NCBI GenBank assembly: GCA_942159475.1
Contig: OW804097.1
Coordinates: 59,416,986 to 59,480,985, forward strand
Length of the DNA: 64,000 nucleotides
Direction: 5' to 3'
DNA from: Sthenelais limicola
Lineage: Eukaryota; Annelida; Polychaeta; Phyllodocida; Sigalionidae
The notes below the pieces were generated by a model. It had not been told where the DNA came from, made no database searches, and saw only the letters and a list, made by a program, of their open reading frames with translations. The position numbers and the translations under genes are program-made. Shown here piece after piece: positions 36,186-46,738 of the stretch. Each line of letters opens with the position of its first letter. The first letter of the stretch is position 1.

Positions 36186-36691
36186 CTGCATTCTCAGCTA
36201 ATTTCCGTCAAAAAGCGAAATTGTCCATTTAGTGGTTTATTCATTCCAGACCCATATAAAGGTCACCCAGATAGAATATTAAAGGATGATTTTGACCTGT
36301 TCTTCCTGCTATGAAATATCATTACTTCTGAAAATAATTATTTAGAGGACCCGCTGAAATTTCACTTTTTTCATTCTGACTCTCTATCATCTTCTTAAAC
36401 TTTGGGAATCCTTCTGGAATAGAAAATGTAAGAATACCAATTGCTAGATATATATATAAAGAAGCCAACTAATTGCACTATTAATCCCATTTAATCCAGA
36501 TTGCCACTGTTGATCAGCAAAAAATCAAAATCATAAAAATATTCTAGAAAAAGCCATGGAAAACTCTCGGAAATTCGCGGAAATATAAATTTTCTTCATT
36601 TTCTTTATTCGAATCTTCCATTCTAGTACTCAAGAGAAGGAAGGAAAAAAAACGAGAAAAATATGATTGGGTCACTTTAGCTGGGTATACA

Positions 36692-36925
36692 TCTTTAAGA
36701 CAAAAATGAGACAGAAATGAGTTTCAAAACAGCTGAACTTAACCGAACAGATTTGTTTGATGTACACAGTACCAATATACTGAGATTTAAGTATTTATAA
36801 TTGTTTAGCCTCATTTAACAGAAGGGAAATCAAAACGATAGTGACATGTGATGTTGAAACGAAAATTAAAACGATACCGGTAGTGACCTGTGAATTTGAA
36901 ACGAAAGTCAAAACGAAAATCGAAA
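36692..36925 (+). repeat. family A core followed by an AAACGA tandem repeat
   Basis: 36692-36826 holds A blocks (GACAAAAATGAG, CTTAACCGAACAG). 36826-36925 is about two copies of a 50-bp unit built of GAAACGAAA and CGATAGTGACATGTG. Confidence 0.65.
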
Positions 36926-37277
36926 GTGATTTTATTATTTAAATGTGATGCACAATGATTTTGGAAACGAAAATGATTTTCTTTTTTAAAAATAAAACTG
37001 AATTTTACTTTTCATCACATGAACACTCTCGTCTTCCGTATTCTAGGGTCAATGCGTATCCCACCCATCCACGCCTGACATCAGTGAGGCTGTACTTGTG
37101 ACTGTACTTCAACAGAGGGCTAATTAAACACTGCTAAAAGCTCATAGACTATGGACAATAATATATATAAACTTCAATACATAAAATTTCATTTATATTC
37201 AACAATTTATCAATTTGTTAACAATAAGTTAATAAACAAATATCAAGACCAACTCCTGTTTCCTCCTGTATCCAATG

Positions 37278-37312
37278 AACTGTCAATTGTACATTTTCTG
37301 GCGACCTCACTC
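37278..37312 (-). repeat. family A terminus only
   Basis: GTCAATTGTACATTTTCTGG CGACCTCAC, an isolated TIR. Confidence 0.6.
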
Positions 37313-37380
37313 CTGTATTAGTGAGAAGCAGTCAGTCATCCTGTAATAATGTATTATGGTGCGTGGAATAACACACATAA

Positions 37381-37995
37381 TGTGATGTGCCACGGGAAAA
37401 TGAGTCTAAAGTCGCAAATTTCAAATGTTTATTTTCACAGGAATTCTTTGTAGGAATGTTTAGATTTCTAGGCTGCTATGTGCAGTCAGTCCGATCAGTA
37501 CAAGTACCAAATTCTAAGACTGTATTTGATATGTCACTGAGTTTCTAATAGGGCGACTCTACTAGAGAAAAAAACGGCGCCAACAAATTTTGTTGTTGCC
37601 CACTAATTTGTTGCAACAAATATCCATACAGAAACAACAGTTCCCAGAGAATGTGGCAACACATCTTACACTCCTCCATTTGCGTTTTCATTGCAAACAT
37701 GAAATGAACTGCGGATGAAATGAATAGCGGAACTCCACTAGAGGAAAAACGGCGGCAAATTAGCTGGAAAATGTTGTTTCTGTATGGATATTTGTTGCAA
37801 TAAATTAGTAGGCAACAACAACATTTGTCGACGCCGTTTTTCTCTCTAGTGGAGTCGCCCTATAAGGAAGTACATTTAACTATTTACAAGAGATTGGCCA
37901 TCAAGAAATGTCAGTAACTATTGTTTCAACCATACAAAGACATAAAAGTACTAGAAGTGCTAAAGGTTAAATGACGATTAGCCTTGATTTTAGGA
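37381..37995 (-). repeat. family B split by fold-back J
   Basis: B runs TGTGATGTGCCACGGGAAAA to about 37548 and resumes at TAAGGAAGTACATTTAACTA. The B block GTTTCTA..GGAAGTA is contiguous in other copies. Confidence 0.78.
37551..37860. mobile_element. fold-back element J, 310 bp
   Basis: GGGCGACTCTACTAGAGAAA to TTCTCTCTAGTGGAGTCGCC C. About 100-bp arms (CAACAAATATCCATACAGAA versus TTCTGTATGGATATTTGTTG) flank a core of about 100 bp. TA lies at both edges. Confidence 0.85.
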
Positions 37996-38234
37996 GATAA
38001 GGATGCGCAGGATAATGTATACTATCATGCATATAAATACTATTGCAAACATATATGAACTTCTGGAAGAGCTGCCATTTGACCTCACCTATTCCCACTA
38101 CAAATTTCATAATATTTCATAATATGTTTTTATTTCATGCATACCTATACCTAATTATACTTGCGGTTCAGTGGCCCCCAAAATAAATATAGGTTATGTT
38201 TGGTCGTGCAGCATATTAGACATATTGTTTTAAT

Positions 38235-38410
38235 CACTGCCTTGAAAGTACTAGGGCCATAACCACCTAAGGCAGTGATTAAAAGGATTAATAACCTCCA
38301 TTTCGGGTCTGCTGTTGCACTATTTATATGTAATCCATGGGCTTCTCCTCGGGATTATGCACCAAACAGTGCACCAGCAGGCCCTCAATGTCGGTTATTA
38401 ATCCTTTGAT
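38235..38410. repeat. fold-back family E, second copy
   Basis: GGATTAATAACCTCCATTTC to GTCGGTTATTAATCC, with CTGCTGTTGCACT/AGTGCACCAGCAGG pairing inside. Confidence 0.75.
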
Positions 38411-38929
38411 ATATGAAGTTATACTATTATAATATAATAGTATAGATTCATATATTATGTATAATATAATACTTGTCAAGAGCCACGTAAATATTCCATC
38501 TTATATCTACGAGGAACCAACATAATTCACCGATAATAATAAATATTCTGTGCGTGCTGATCCTTTGTAATCTCAGTACCAATATAGATACATTTATCAC
38601 CAACAACATCACAATTGAACCGTGGGGATTATTATATTATCAATAGCCAAGATTAATTATGCAGTCGGGGTTTAGTAACAACGGCTTGGATGGAATTATT
38701 TCCATCGTCCAACCACTCCATCATCAAAGTCAATATCGTTCTGGCCGACCTTTGCCTTCAAATCTCAGATACCCTCACAGGAAGTTGTGTTCTTTCTTGG
38801 CCTAAGGCCGAGCCAGCCGATTATGAATTGATACTTGGTTCCTGTCCTCCAATGTTTAAATCAAAGTTGCATTCTTCAGCTATTACATCAACAAAAATAT
38901 CACCAAATTTTAAAACGAGTCGGATGTTT
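38411..38929. other. unassigned DNA
   Basis: A near-palindromic AT stretch at 38417-38442. A 97-codon frame at 38690-38983 has no recognised domain and runs into a B element. Confidence 0.3.
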
Positions 38930-39472
38930 TCCTATTATGGGAACCTTTGGTCAGAATTGTTGTCTTCATTTTTAGGTGTTTAGTGCTGTTAGTAGTAACA
39001 TGAATACATGTACCTAATTTCAAAACTGTATGTATAGATCACTCTAGGTCCAAACCCTCAGATCAGATAAGAATGATATGTCAGCCTACTTCGCTAATCG
39101 GTTGCCTGGCCTAACACTCGGCGTTTTAATGGGAATATAATGGAATTTTGCAGTCTTAATGGAATTATAATGGTACTTTGCGGCTTGAGGCGAGAGGCTT
39201 TCCCTTCGTTTGAAGAGACCCTCTCAACCTAGGGCCTAGACTGAGATGCATATCTGAGGTTATCCTAATTGGAGTATATTGATTGATCATCAAGAAATAT
39301 CGCTAACCTTTTATCCATGCATTACAAAAAAATACTAAAACTTGTATTGATTAGATGTCCTATAACGTTGACCATCATTGGAATCCGCTTGATCTTATTA
39401 TTTTAAATATGATGGTATCTCAAAATCCATATTTTTGCGACTTGTGACTCATTTTCCTGTAACACATCACAA
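38930..39472 (-). repeat. family B split by family C
   Basis: B begins GAACCTTTGGTCAGAATTG and ends TTTTCCTGTAACACATCACA. Family C occupies 39046-39247. Confidence 0.8.
39046..39247. mobile_element. family C element inside B
   Basis: CTAGGTCCAAACCCTCAGAT to GGGCCTAGACTGAG. The internal repeated block TTAATGGAATTATAATGG is diagnostic. Confidence 0.78.
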
Positions 39473-39625
39473 ATGTGCTAACCAATGATGACATGGCGGG
39501 AAAGAACCCCCAGATATTTAGAGCTTAGAAAATACATTACAATACAATACATTACATCAGTGATGCTGTTCTCAGAAAAATTCTGATTTACTATACAAAA
39601 AGAAATAATTTGATTGATAGAAAAG

Positions 39626-40252
39626 GTGATCTGCTACAGGAAAATGAGTCATAAAGCGCAAAAAATGGATTTTGAGATATCATCATCTTTGAAAAGATGA
39701 GATCAAGCAGAACATCTAAAAAGTACTTCTACATTTTAATTCTGATATTTTTATCTTTGAAAAAAAATGTTTGCAATATTTCTGGGTGGACATAAACTAC
39801 TAAAGCAGCTAAATACACTCTATAAGATGACCTTAGAAATGCATGGATATATTTAATACACTGTCTTGAAATTTAGTAAATGTATTTATGCTAGATACAG
39901 CGTTAAGCACTACACATGGGTCAGATTTTCAGAAAATGTACAATTGGCAGCTCTACACATGGAGTCCATTTTGTAAAAGTAGGCTGCAATTTGGCCAATA
40001 CTAGGTAAATTCGAGTATATTCGGCATTGCAGTGATTCTAGCAATCTGTTTGGTTAGGTTGAACTGTATTTTGAACTTTATTTTCGTCTGAAATTTGGGT
40101 TATTTGAGAAGATTGGCGAAGTTGAATTGTACATTTTCTGAAAATGTGACCCACATATGAAAACATTCTCACAAAGATGTCTTGTGAATAAAACACTTTG
40201 AAAAATATCAATTTTGCGACAATTTTGCGACTCATTTCCCTGAAACGCATAA
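39626..40252 (+). repeat. family B split by a complete family A
   Basis: B left part GATCTGCTACAGGAAAATGA to CACTACACAT. A lies at 39918-40152. B resumes with ATGAAAACATTCTCACAAAG to TTCCCTGAAACGCAT. Confidence 0.88.
39918..40152 (-). mobile_element. family A MITE (235 bp) with ACAT duplication
   Basis: GGGTCAGATTTTCAGAAAAT to TTTTCTGAAAATGTGACCC. ACAT lies at 39914-39917 and again at 40153-40156. The uninterrupted B sequence shows the site occupied once. Confidence 0.9.
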
Positions 40253-40549
40253 AAAATGTTTGTGTAGCGATTCGCAGAGTCTCGACAATGAATAAACAAC
40301 TTAACGAAGCCAATTCCTCGAATCTCTGTTTATTCCAGTCCGTAAAACGGCAATCTATCCGGATTACCCGGACAGGGTAGTGTATTCTAATCCGGAGTAC
40401 ATATGGGTGTTAGAACACATCAGGTAGTATGGTAAACACATACACTCAAGTAACACATAATATAAGAATGACATGGAATATGTAAACAGAGAGGATACTC
40501 TCACAGGAGTATAAAATAAGAATTGAGGTGTAACATAAGGGAAACAAAG

Positions 40550-40665
40550 CATTTAGAAATACTCTACTCATAAATGCAGGGGATCAAACGCAGATCCCTC
40601 TGTGTGAAAGCAAAGGTACCAATCCTTTATGGATTGATCCTAGAGGTATGAAGTGTAACTACTAC
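40550..40665 (-). repeat. tRNA-Glu-derived SINE head
   Basis: The minus strand has TTTGCTTTCACACAGAG, an anticodon arm with the CTTTCAC loop of tRNA-Glu(TTC), then GCGTTTGATCCCC, a B-box. A-box-like TCTAGGATCAATCC lies upstream. The acceptor stem is lost, so SINE or pseudogene. Confidence 0.6.
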
Positions 40666-40971
40666 ATTTGCATATTATACAACAGTACTGACAAACTGAA
40701 ATGTAAGACTGCGGTCGTCAGGTTCTTCTTGTCTCGTCCACCTTTAACGTCAATACAAAAAGTAGAAAATCTTTCGTTTCTGACCGATGATATCTGAGAG
40801 TGCAGCTATCAGCTACTATCGTACATTCAGGAAGGAAGATGTATTCATCAATATTTCATATCGTGAGAGATGACCTGGCCTTACACAATCATTTGAAGAT
40901 AAGTTGAGATGAAATCTATTGACAGTGGCGAAAAGCTCTTCAACTATTTTTTTCCCCTTAGATAAGATCAC
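40666..40971. other. unassigned DNA
   Basis: No supported feature. Confidence 0.3.
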
Positions 40972-41003
40972 CTGACGAAGGGCAAGTAGCCTGAAAGCTC
41001 GTG
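40972..41003 (+). ncRNA. hammerhead-like core, Penelope type, lacking the cleavage triplet
   Basis: CTGACGA at 40972-40978, then a 4-bp hairpin (GGGC 40980-40983, GCCT 40989-40992) and GAAA at 40993-40996. The segment after GAAA (GCTCGTG) does not form the short AC/GT helix III with a following C. It is therefore a relative or relic rather than a clear ribozyme. Confidence 0.45.
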
Positions 41004-41613
41004 AAATATATTATCAATAATGTCAGCAACCTGTATTTCTACCTCTACTGATGCTATCACATCACTACATGCCCAACCGATGTACACCGCTTAACCCCTC
41101 TCTACCATAATGTTACCTTTGATTTAATAAACAAAAAGTTATTTATGCAGGAATATGTACAAAAAGGTCTTTGCCATCTCCACTTGACGAGGATCAGGCA
41201 TAAGTTGCATGCTTTTCACCTCGTTCCTGCGCTGGGTACAAATTGGTGTTTGAACAACAATACAGAAATAGTCACCAATATGTTAAACGCCTATGAAATA
41301 CAATAAGGGGAGTGGAATGAGATGGGATGAAATGGAGGCCTAGAAGGAAGAAACAAGATGGAATTTGAATTATAGTAATAATTCATGTTTGTATGAGAAT
41401 TATTTCAGTACTTTTGATCAGACCCAATCATCACCACCGATATTCTATTTTATTTAAAATCAAGATTTTAGTTGTACCTGGTTTTACATTACCCAGGCTA
41501 TGTGTGTAGAAAATTAAAATGCACCAAGTTATATAAACAATATGGAACCGAAACTAAATACCAGCTGTCAAATATGCTCCCAGAAATTTAGTTTTTGTTC
41601 TTTTACTTACTAC
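41004..41613. other. unassigned DNA
   Basis: No gene seen. Confidence 0.3.
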
Positions 41614-41675
41614 TAATATCGAGTGCTAAAAGAGACATACATTCAATGATATGTCTCTTTTAACACTCGATATTA
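41614..41675. repeat. 26-bp arm inverted repeat
   Basis: Arms 41614-41639 and 41650-41675 match at 25 of 26 positions around a 10-base loop. The left arm begins TAATATCGAGTGC and the right ends CACTCGATATTA. Confidence 0.9.
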
Positions 41676-41817
41676 ATGTTTGTGAAACAGATAGGGATGG
41701 TTGCGGTTGGGACGAACATAGGAAGAAATCCTACCCCCGAAATATTTGATATGTTCGCTGGTACGTGTCTGATCACAATAATGTGTACGCCAGGATAAAT
41801 GAAGGGTCGCTTTACAG

Positions 41818-41930
41818 CCTCTTGGATCAGATAAGAATGGTAGGCCTATGTCAGTGATTGGACGCCTATTGCGCTTATGGTTTCCTCGCCCTGGAGTAGG
41901 CGTCCAAATGGGATTCTAATGGCATATCTC
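41818..41930 (+). repeat. family C, half copy
   Basis: CCTCTTGGATCAGATAAGAA through GTGATTGGACGCCTATTGCG to ATGGGATTCTAATGG. Confidence 0.7.
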
Positions 41931-42174
41931 AATGACCTCAACTGTATTTTAGCTGACATTGTACAATGTACGTGCCTTATTGCAATATATTTGTATCTGA
42001 TGATTGCTGTATCAACATACTAAATATGAAAATGTTAAAAAAATATATGAAATAAAAAGTGCGATATAGGCTAGATTCAACGTGATACTTAAGATTTAAA
42101 TCTGTGTTCAGCTATTACCACAAAACGAATCTTACACATATAATAGAGTAATTATTAATTTTAAAACTGGATAC

Positions 42175-42545
42175 TGTAATTGTTAAGAATATTTAATAAA
42201 AAGGAGTTGTTGGGGTTCCACTGAAACTGAAGATTTTACTCATTATAGGACTAAAGTCATTTTACTCATTATAGGACTAAAGTCTTCAATATGTTTATAT
42301 TATGTATAGATACGTTTATACAAATAAACATATCTATACATAAATATTATGTTTACACAAGAATTTGAAGTCGAATCGGGCGAAAGAAAATGGGTGAGGG
42401 TTAGTGAGCGATAAAAAGTGAAATCACTGCCACAAAGGAATTTCGGCGGGTCGCCGTAATATAAATGTGGACATTTATGAAGCCCTGCAACAAAAGCGGC
42501 AGGACAAAACCCTCTAAAGCTTCTCAAAAGTTTGGTCAAATGACT
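42175..42545 (-). repeat. family H, longest unexpanded copy
   Basis: Minus strand: AAAGTCATTTGACCAAACTT, then GGGCTTCATAAATGTCCACA and GATTCGACTTCAAATTCTTG. The direct repeat TTTACTCATTATAGGACTAA AGTC occurs twice at 42234-42283. Confidence 0.7.
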
Positions 42546-42551
42546 TTTAAA

Positions 42552-42851
42552 TGTGATGTGTCACAGAAAAATTAGTTTTCAGTAGCAAACAAAGACACCA
42601 TATTTAAAAATCAAGCGAATCCTAACGATTTTAAGTTATATTAAACCCCAGGAAACCTATTAGGAACTTCTATTTTTTTCATGCTTGAAAAAAGTTTCTG
42701 GGTGGACAATTACTATAGTAAAGTAGCTAGATATGTTCTTTAGAATGACATTAGAAATGCAAAGATATATTTCGTACACATTTCGTAAATAGATCCTGTT
42801 GAAAAATATCAATATTGCGACTAGAGACTCATGTTTCAGTGACACAATACA
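42552..42851 (+). mobile_element. family B MITE, short form
   Basis: TGTGATGTGTCACAGAAAAA to GTTTCAGTGACACAATACA. The middle is about 100 bp shorter than the 55-kb copy. Confidence 0.8.
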
Positions 42852-43010
42852 AATGGACATGAACAGGACAGAAAAAGTAGAAAATGTCAAGTTTTTTATC
42901 AATGTTATCTGAGACTGCAGCTTTAACTGGGCCTCAGTCAAATCGTGACATCCTGCAGTGCATTTTATTATAACTCGGTCATGAAATCCGGCATCGATGA
43001 TTCCAAACCT

Positions 43011-43701
43011 GGGTCAAATCATCAGAAGATGTACAATTCGCCTTCTCAGTCGAGGCTCAAAGCCGCCCACATCAGATAGCAATAGCATGTTGGTGATTGG
43101 ACGCCTACTGCGCTTATGGCTTTCCTGGCCAAAGACTAGGCGGCCTAATGCCATTATAATGCCATTTTGCGGTCATAATGGAATTATAATGGCACCTTGC
43201 GGTTTGGAGCGGGAGTATTTCCCTCAGTTTGAAGGGACTCTCTCATCTTTGAGCAGACTGTTCACCAACTCTCTCAAATAATCCAGATTTAAGACAAAAA
43301 TGATGTTGAAAACAATGTTCAAACTAACCGGGCAGATTGTCCGATTCGACACAATGCAAAATATATTCATACAGCATTTATCATTTTACCTCGACAATAG
43401 ATTATAAATTGATGTCTTATTTGTGCGATGCAATAGCTAGCAACAACTAAAACATAAATTTATATGGACAATTTTTATGGCGATTGCAAAAATACTAGTT
43501 CAAATTTGAACCTAAAACAACGCCAGATTTATTCCCTTTAATTTACATTAATGCTGTGAGCGTTTACCTCGATAGAATATGTAAATACCGTATGTGAATG
43601 AACAACCTATAGCCTGAAACCTCATCATTTCTTAACCTAATAGAGCAGAATTAACTAAATGTATGCAGCAGCCGATTGTACATTTTCAGACGATCTGACC
43701 C
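43011..43701 (+). mobile_element. family A interrupted by family C and a second insertion
   Basis: Left TIR GGGTCAAATCATCAGAAGAT, right TIR TTTTCAGACGATCTGACCC. C occupies 43048-43271 with TTC on both sides of the break. A further 230-bp insert, about 43392-43620, lies between two copies of ATCATTT. Confidence 0.83.
43048..43271 (+). mobile_element. family C element inside A
   Basis: TCAGTCGAGGCTCAAAGCCG to TTTGAGCAGACTG. Shares TTGGACGCCTACTGCGCTTA TGG with the other C copies. Confidence 0.78.
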
Positions 43702-43728
43702 TCATACACTGATCTGTCAACACAATAT

Positions 43729-44214
43729 GGGTGATTTTGCCAGAAAATATGCAATTCGCCTTCACCAATTCTCTCAAATAACCTTAATTTGATTTATGTT
43801 TGTATATCATGGTTCAAAATATAGCTTAACATAACCGAAGAGTTGTTTTGATCCAACGCAATACTATACACTCCAATATACATGTACCAATGAAAATTTT
43901 ATTTTTCAGCATAAAGATCTGTTATCTGAGACTGCAGCTTTAACTGGGCCTCAGTCAAATCCACTGGCGGCGGAAGTTCTGCGGTAAACCTTGCGATGTT
44001 GTTGCGATGGTTCTGTAGGTGGAGAGGAGTGACGAGGTCCTCTCTATATATGTTTCACTGGCCATCTCGCCACACCTCTCTCCATAGAACCATTGCAACA
44101 ACAACGCAAGACTTACCGCAGAGCTTACCGCAGCCAGTGGAGACCCCCTTTAATTAAGCAGAACGTACTAAATGCGCAGAGCTGCCGATTGTAAATTTTC
44201 TGAAGACCCGACAC
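43729..44214 (+). mobile_element. family A interrupted by fold-back F
   Basis: GGGTGATTTTGCCAGAAAAT runs to ATTTTATTTTTCAGC. The A sequence resumes at TAATTAAGCAGAACGTACTA and ends AAATTTTCTGAAGACCCGA. Confidence 0.78.
43915..44148. mobile_element. fold-back F, long copy
   Basis: AGTTCTGCGGTAAACCTTGC G pairs with CGCAAGACTTACCGCAG. Inside, GGTTCTGTAGGTGGAGAGGA is an inverted relative of the 41-bp minisatellite unit, linking F to the 3.7-kb array. Confidence 0.75.
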
Positions 44215-44313
44215 TCAGATATATCTAGCATTAATATTTGTTCAAGCTAATTAATTTTAGCAGAATTTACTCAATGTATAGAGCTGCCGATTGTACATGT
44301 TCTAAACGATCTG
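44212..44313 (+). repeat. family A right-half fragment
   Basis: ACTCAGATATATCTAGCATT to CCGATTGTACATGTTCTAAA CGATCTGTCCC. Confidence 0.78.
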
Positions 44314-44910
44314 TCCCATCTGCCAGTAGCTAGGTCCTTGCATGCGTACATTTCTTGGTTCGTTGATAGAGACAGGTTTATTTGCTCCTTATCGCCACGT
44401 CACATGTCTTGCCGCGTCGCCTGCACTGGCGATTCGCATGGAAAGGTACACTACTTCTGATTAATAAAGTACAAAAATAACCAGATGTCTAATCTGAGTG
44501 TGTCTCAGGAACCGATGGAGCGAAGACATCGCATAAAATAAACATCTGAGCAGGCCAGTGCATATAAACGAGTAACCATGGGGTATAAATTATTCACTCT
44601 CAATACAATGAGTTATAGTGGGAATTGCGTCAAATATTATAAAGGCACTACACAGATAGTGTTTTGATAGATGTTTTGGACCCTCATGTATCATAATAAA
44701 CAGCATGCTCAGTAAAATAATATTGAATATTATATGTATGGATCAGGTCGTGAGGAAATGTACTGCTTTATTTTTCATTTTTGTTTTCCTTTCATATTCA
44801 TCTAAAAAGAAAGTTGGTGTCGAATTGAGATACTGTGTTGAAATGTGTTACTTGCGTCTTGGACATTATTCTGTTAGTGAAGAAATAAAGAGTTAGTCGG
44901 ATAACTGTAA
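44314..44910. other. unassigned DNA with an isolated A terminus
   Basis: ATCAGGTCGTGAGGAAATGT AC at 44742 is a lone A TIR. No gene seen. Confidence 0.35.
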
Positions 44911-45275
44911 ACGAGAAAATGTACAATTCAACTTTTCCAATCCTCTCAAATAACGCAAATGTAAGACAATAATTGTATTGTATTTTTATTGATAGCATTT
45001 CATCATTTAAAGATACTAATTCTCAGCATATCATGAAAAAATAAATAAAAGTTATCATGTATACAACAATCTTTCAAGTTTCATTAATTTAACATTAAGG
45101 AAACAATAATGTGGATCAAAATACAGTTCAACATAACTGAACAGAGATGTATTGATTCGACACAATACCACATATACTAGATATACCTAGTGTTTATCAT
45201 TTTTCAGATAAATTTAGCAGAATTCTATCAATTTATATGCATAGAGCTGCCGATTACTATACATTTCCTGGTGTT
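44911..45275 (+). repeat. family A split by a 129-bp insert with 8-bp duplication
   Basis: A block GTAAGACAATAAT is broken after ACAATAAT (44966-44973). The insert, 44974-45102, is followed by a second ACAATAAT (45103-45110), then A resumes with TCAAAATACAGTTCAACATA. Confidence 0.85.
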
Positions 45276-45475
45276 TTGACACATTTGGCTACTGGATGTA
45301 TACAGATAATATATTATGGTCCGTGCCAAATTCTGGGTTTGGGAGAGTAGATAGGGGTTCATATACAGGATATGTGATACAAAGGTCGTAATAATATTAT
45401 GTTTGCATACACAAATTTTATACATGCATATCAGGTGCGGCTTCTAAATGTATTATATTATATAAGGGTCAGGGC

Positions 45476-45694
45476 GGCAGAAAGTGCACAAGCAACTGCC
45501 CTACGCATTTAGTCAATTCTGCTAATGATAAATTCTGAGAAATGATAACTACTATATATCGGAGTATTTGGTATTGCCTCGATTCAAATATCTGTACACT
45601 TGTGTTGAACTGTATTTTGAATCTCATTTTTGTCTTACATTTGATCTATTTGAGAGGATTGGTGAAGGCGTACATTTTCTGACGACTTCGCCCC
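45476..45694 (-). mobile_element. family A MITE
   Basis: GGGTCAGGGCGGCAGAAAGT to ATTTTCTGACGACTTCGCCC; about 10 bp lost before the right TIR. Confidence 0.82.
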
Positions 45695-45923
45695 ATATAT
45701 ATATAGCACCAGCAGTGCACTGGTCAGCAAGATTAATACCAATAATCTCTGATCAATTACCAATAATATGGTAATAATTAAAGTTAATAATAGGGTATGC
45801 CTGATGCAGATAACACATATTTACGCTCTCTCTCCTCTTATTCCTCGCTCCCGGCCAAACAAATAGAAGCTACAGCTCATATCATCTTCTTATCAAGACC
45901 CACTCCAATTTCAGGTCAGTATA

Positions 45924-46152
45924 TCAGGTCGTCAGAAAAGGTACAATCGGCAGCTCTACTCAATTAGTAAATTCTGCTAGAATAGGCTGAAAAATGTTCA
46001 AAACTAGGAATTTCTGAGTATATTTGAAGTTGGGTTTTTCATACAATCTGTCAGCATATGCTGAACTGTATTTTGAATGTCGTTTCTGGCTTAAATGGGT
46101 TATTTGGGAGGATTTGTGAAGGCGAATTGTACATTTTCTGACGACTTGACCC
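45924..46152 (-). mobile_element. family A MITE
   Basis: TCAGGTCGTCAGAAAAGGTA to TTTTCTGACGACTTGACCC. Confidence 0.83.
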
Positions 46153-46382
46153 GATATAGCATCCTATTGTGCAAGGGGGAGTGCCCCAGACCCATACTGG
46201 ACACGCTGTGTTGGTATACGAGTGGGGGATTTTCTTGTGTTAGATAGAAACTAGTTCTACTGTTAGTTAGAAACTACACCTCTGATGAAACTATATGTAG
46301 CAAATGAAAAAGACTGAAAAGCTTATAGATTTACATAGAAGACTCTTCTGGCAATATCTGTGCATTTAGAGCAAATACAAAT

Positions 46383-46410
46383 GTATCAATCAATCAATTT
46401 ATTTAACATC
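46383..46410 (-). repeat. retroposon 3' end with (TTGA)n tail
   Basis: The minus strand reads GTTAAATAAATTGATTGATT GATAC: AATAAA followed by a tetramer tail. The upstream body is unrecognised. Confidence 0.5.
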
Positions 46411-46547
46411 GGACAACTCAGGTATTAGCTAATGGCCAAAAATACCACAAAAAAGTAGTAAATCACATGTTCACTTAGACTATGGTAATGTCACATACTA
46501 GTAGATGGTTATAACATGAACATTTATGGATTCTCAATATAGTTGCA

Positions 46548-46738
46548 ATCCATGGTCACAGCCTCTCAGATCAAATAAGAATAATATGTCAGTGTTTGGA
46601 CGCCTACTGCACAAATGGCTTTCCTGGGCTTGGAGTAGGTGTCCCTGTAAGGTTGATTCTAATACGATTTTGCAGTTTCGAGGGAGAGGCTTTCCCTCAG
46701 TTTGGAGGGATTCTCTCAACTCTGAGCGTAGAGTGGAT
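46548..46738 (-). mobile_element. family C element
   Basis: CATGGTCACAGCCTCTCAGA to TCTCAACTCTGAGCGTAGAG. Internal TTTGGACGCCTACTGCACAA ATGG. Confidence 0.75.

Noticed and set aside
38690..38983. 97-codon plus-strand frame
   Set aside because: Runs into a family B element and shows no domain; likely chance.
44798..44998. 66-codon minus-strand frame and similar ones across family A copies
   Set aside because: They translate the A repeat itself (VRKCTIHL-type strings recur wherever A occurs).
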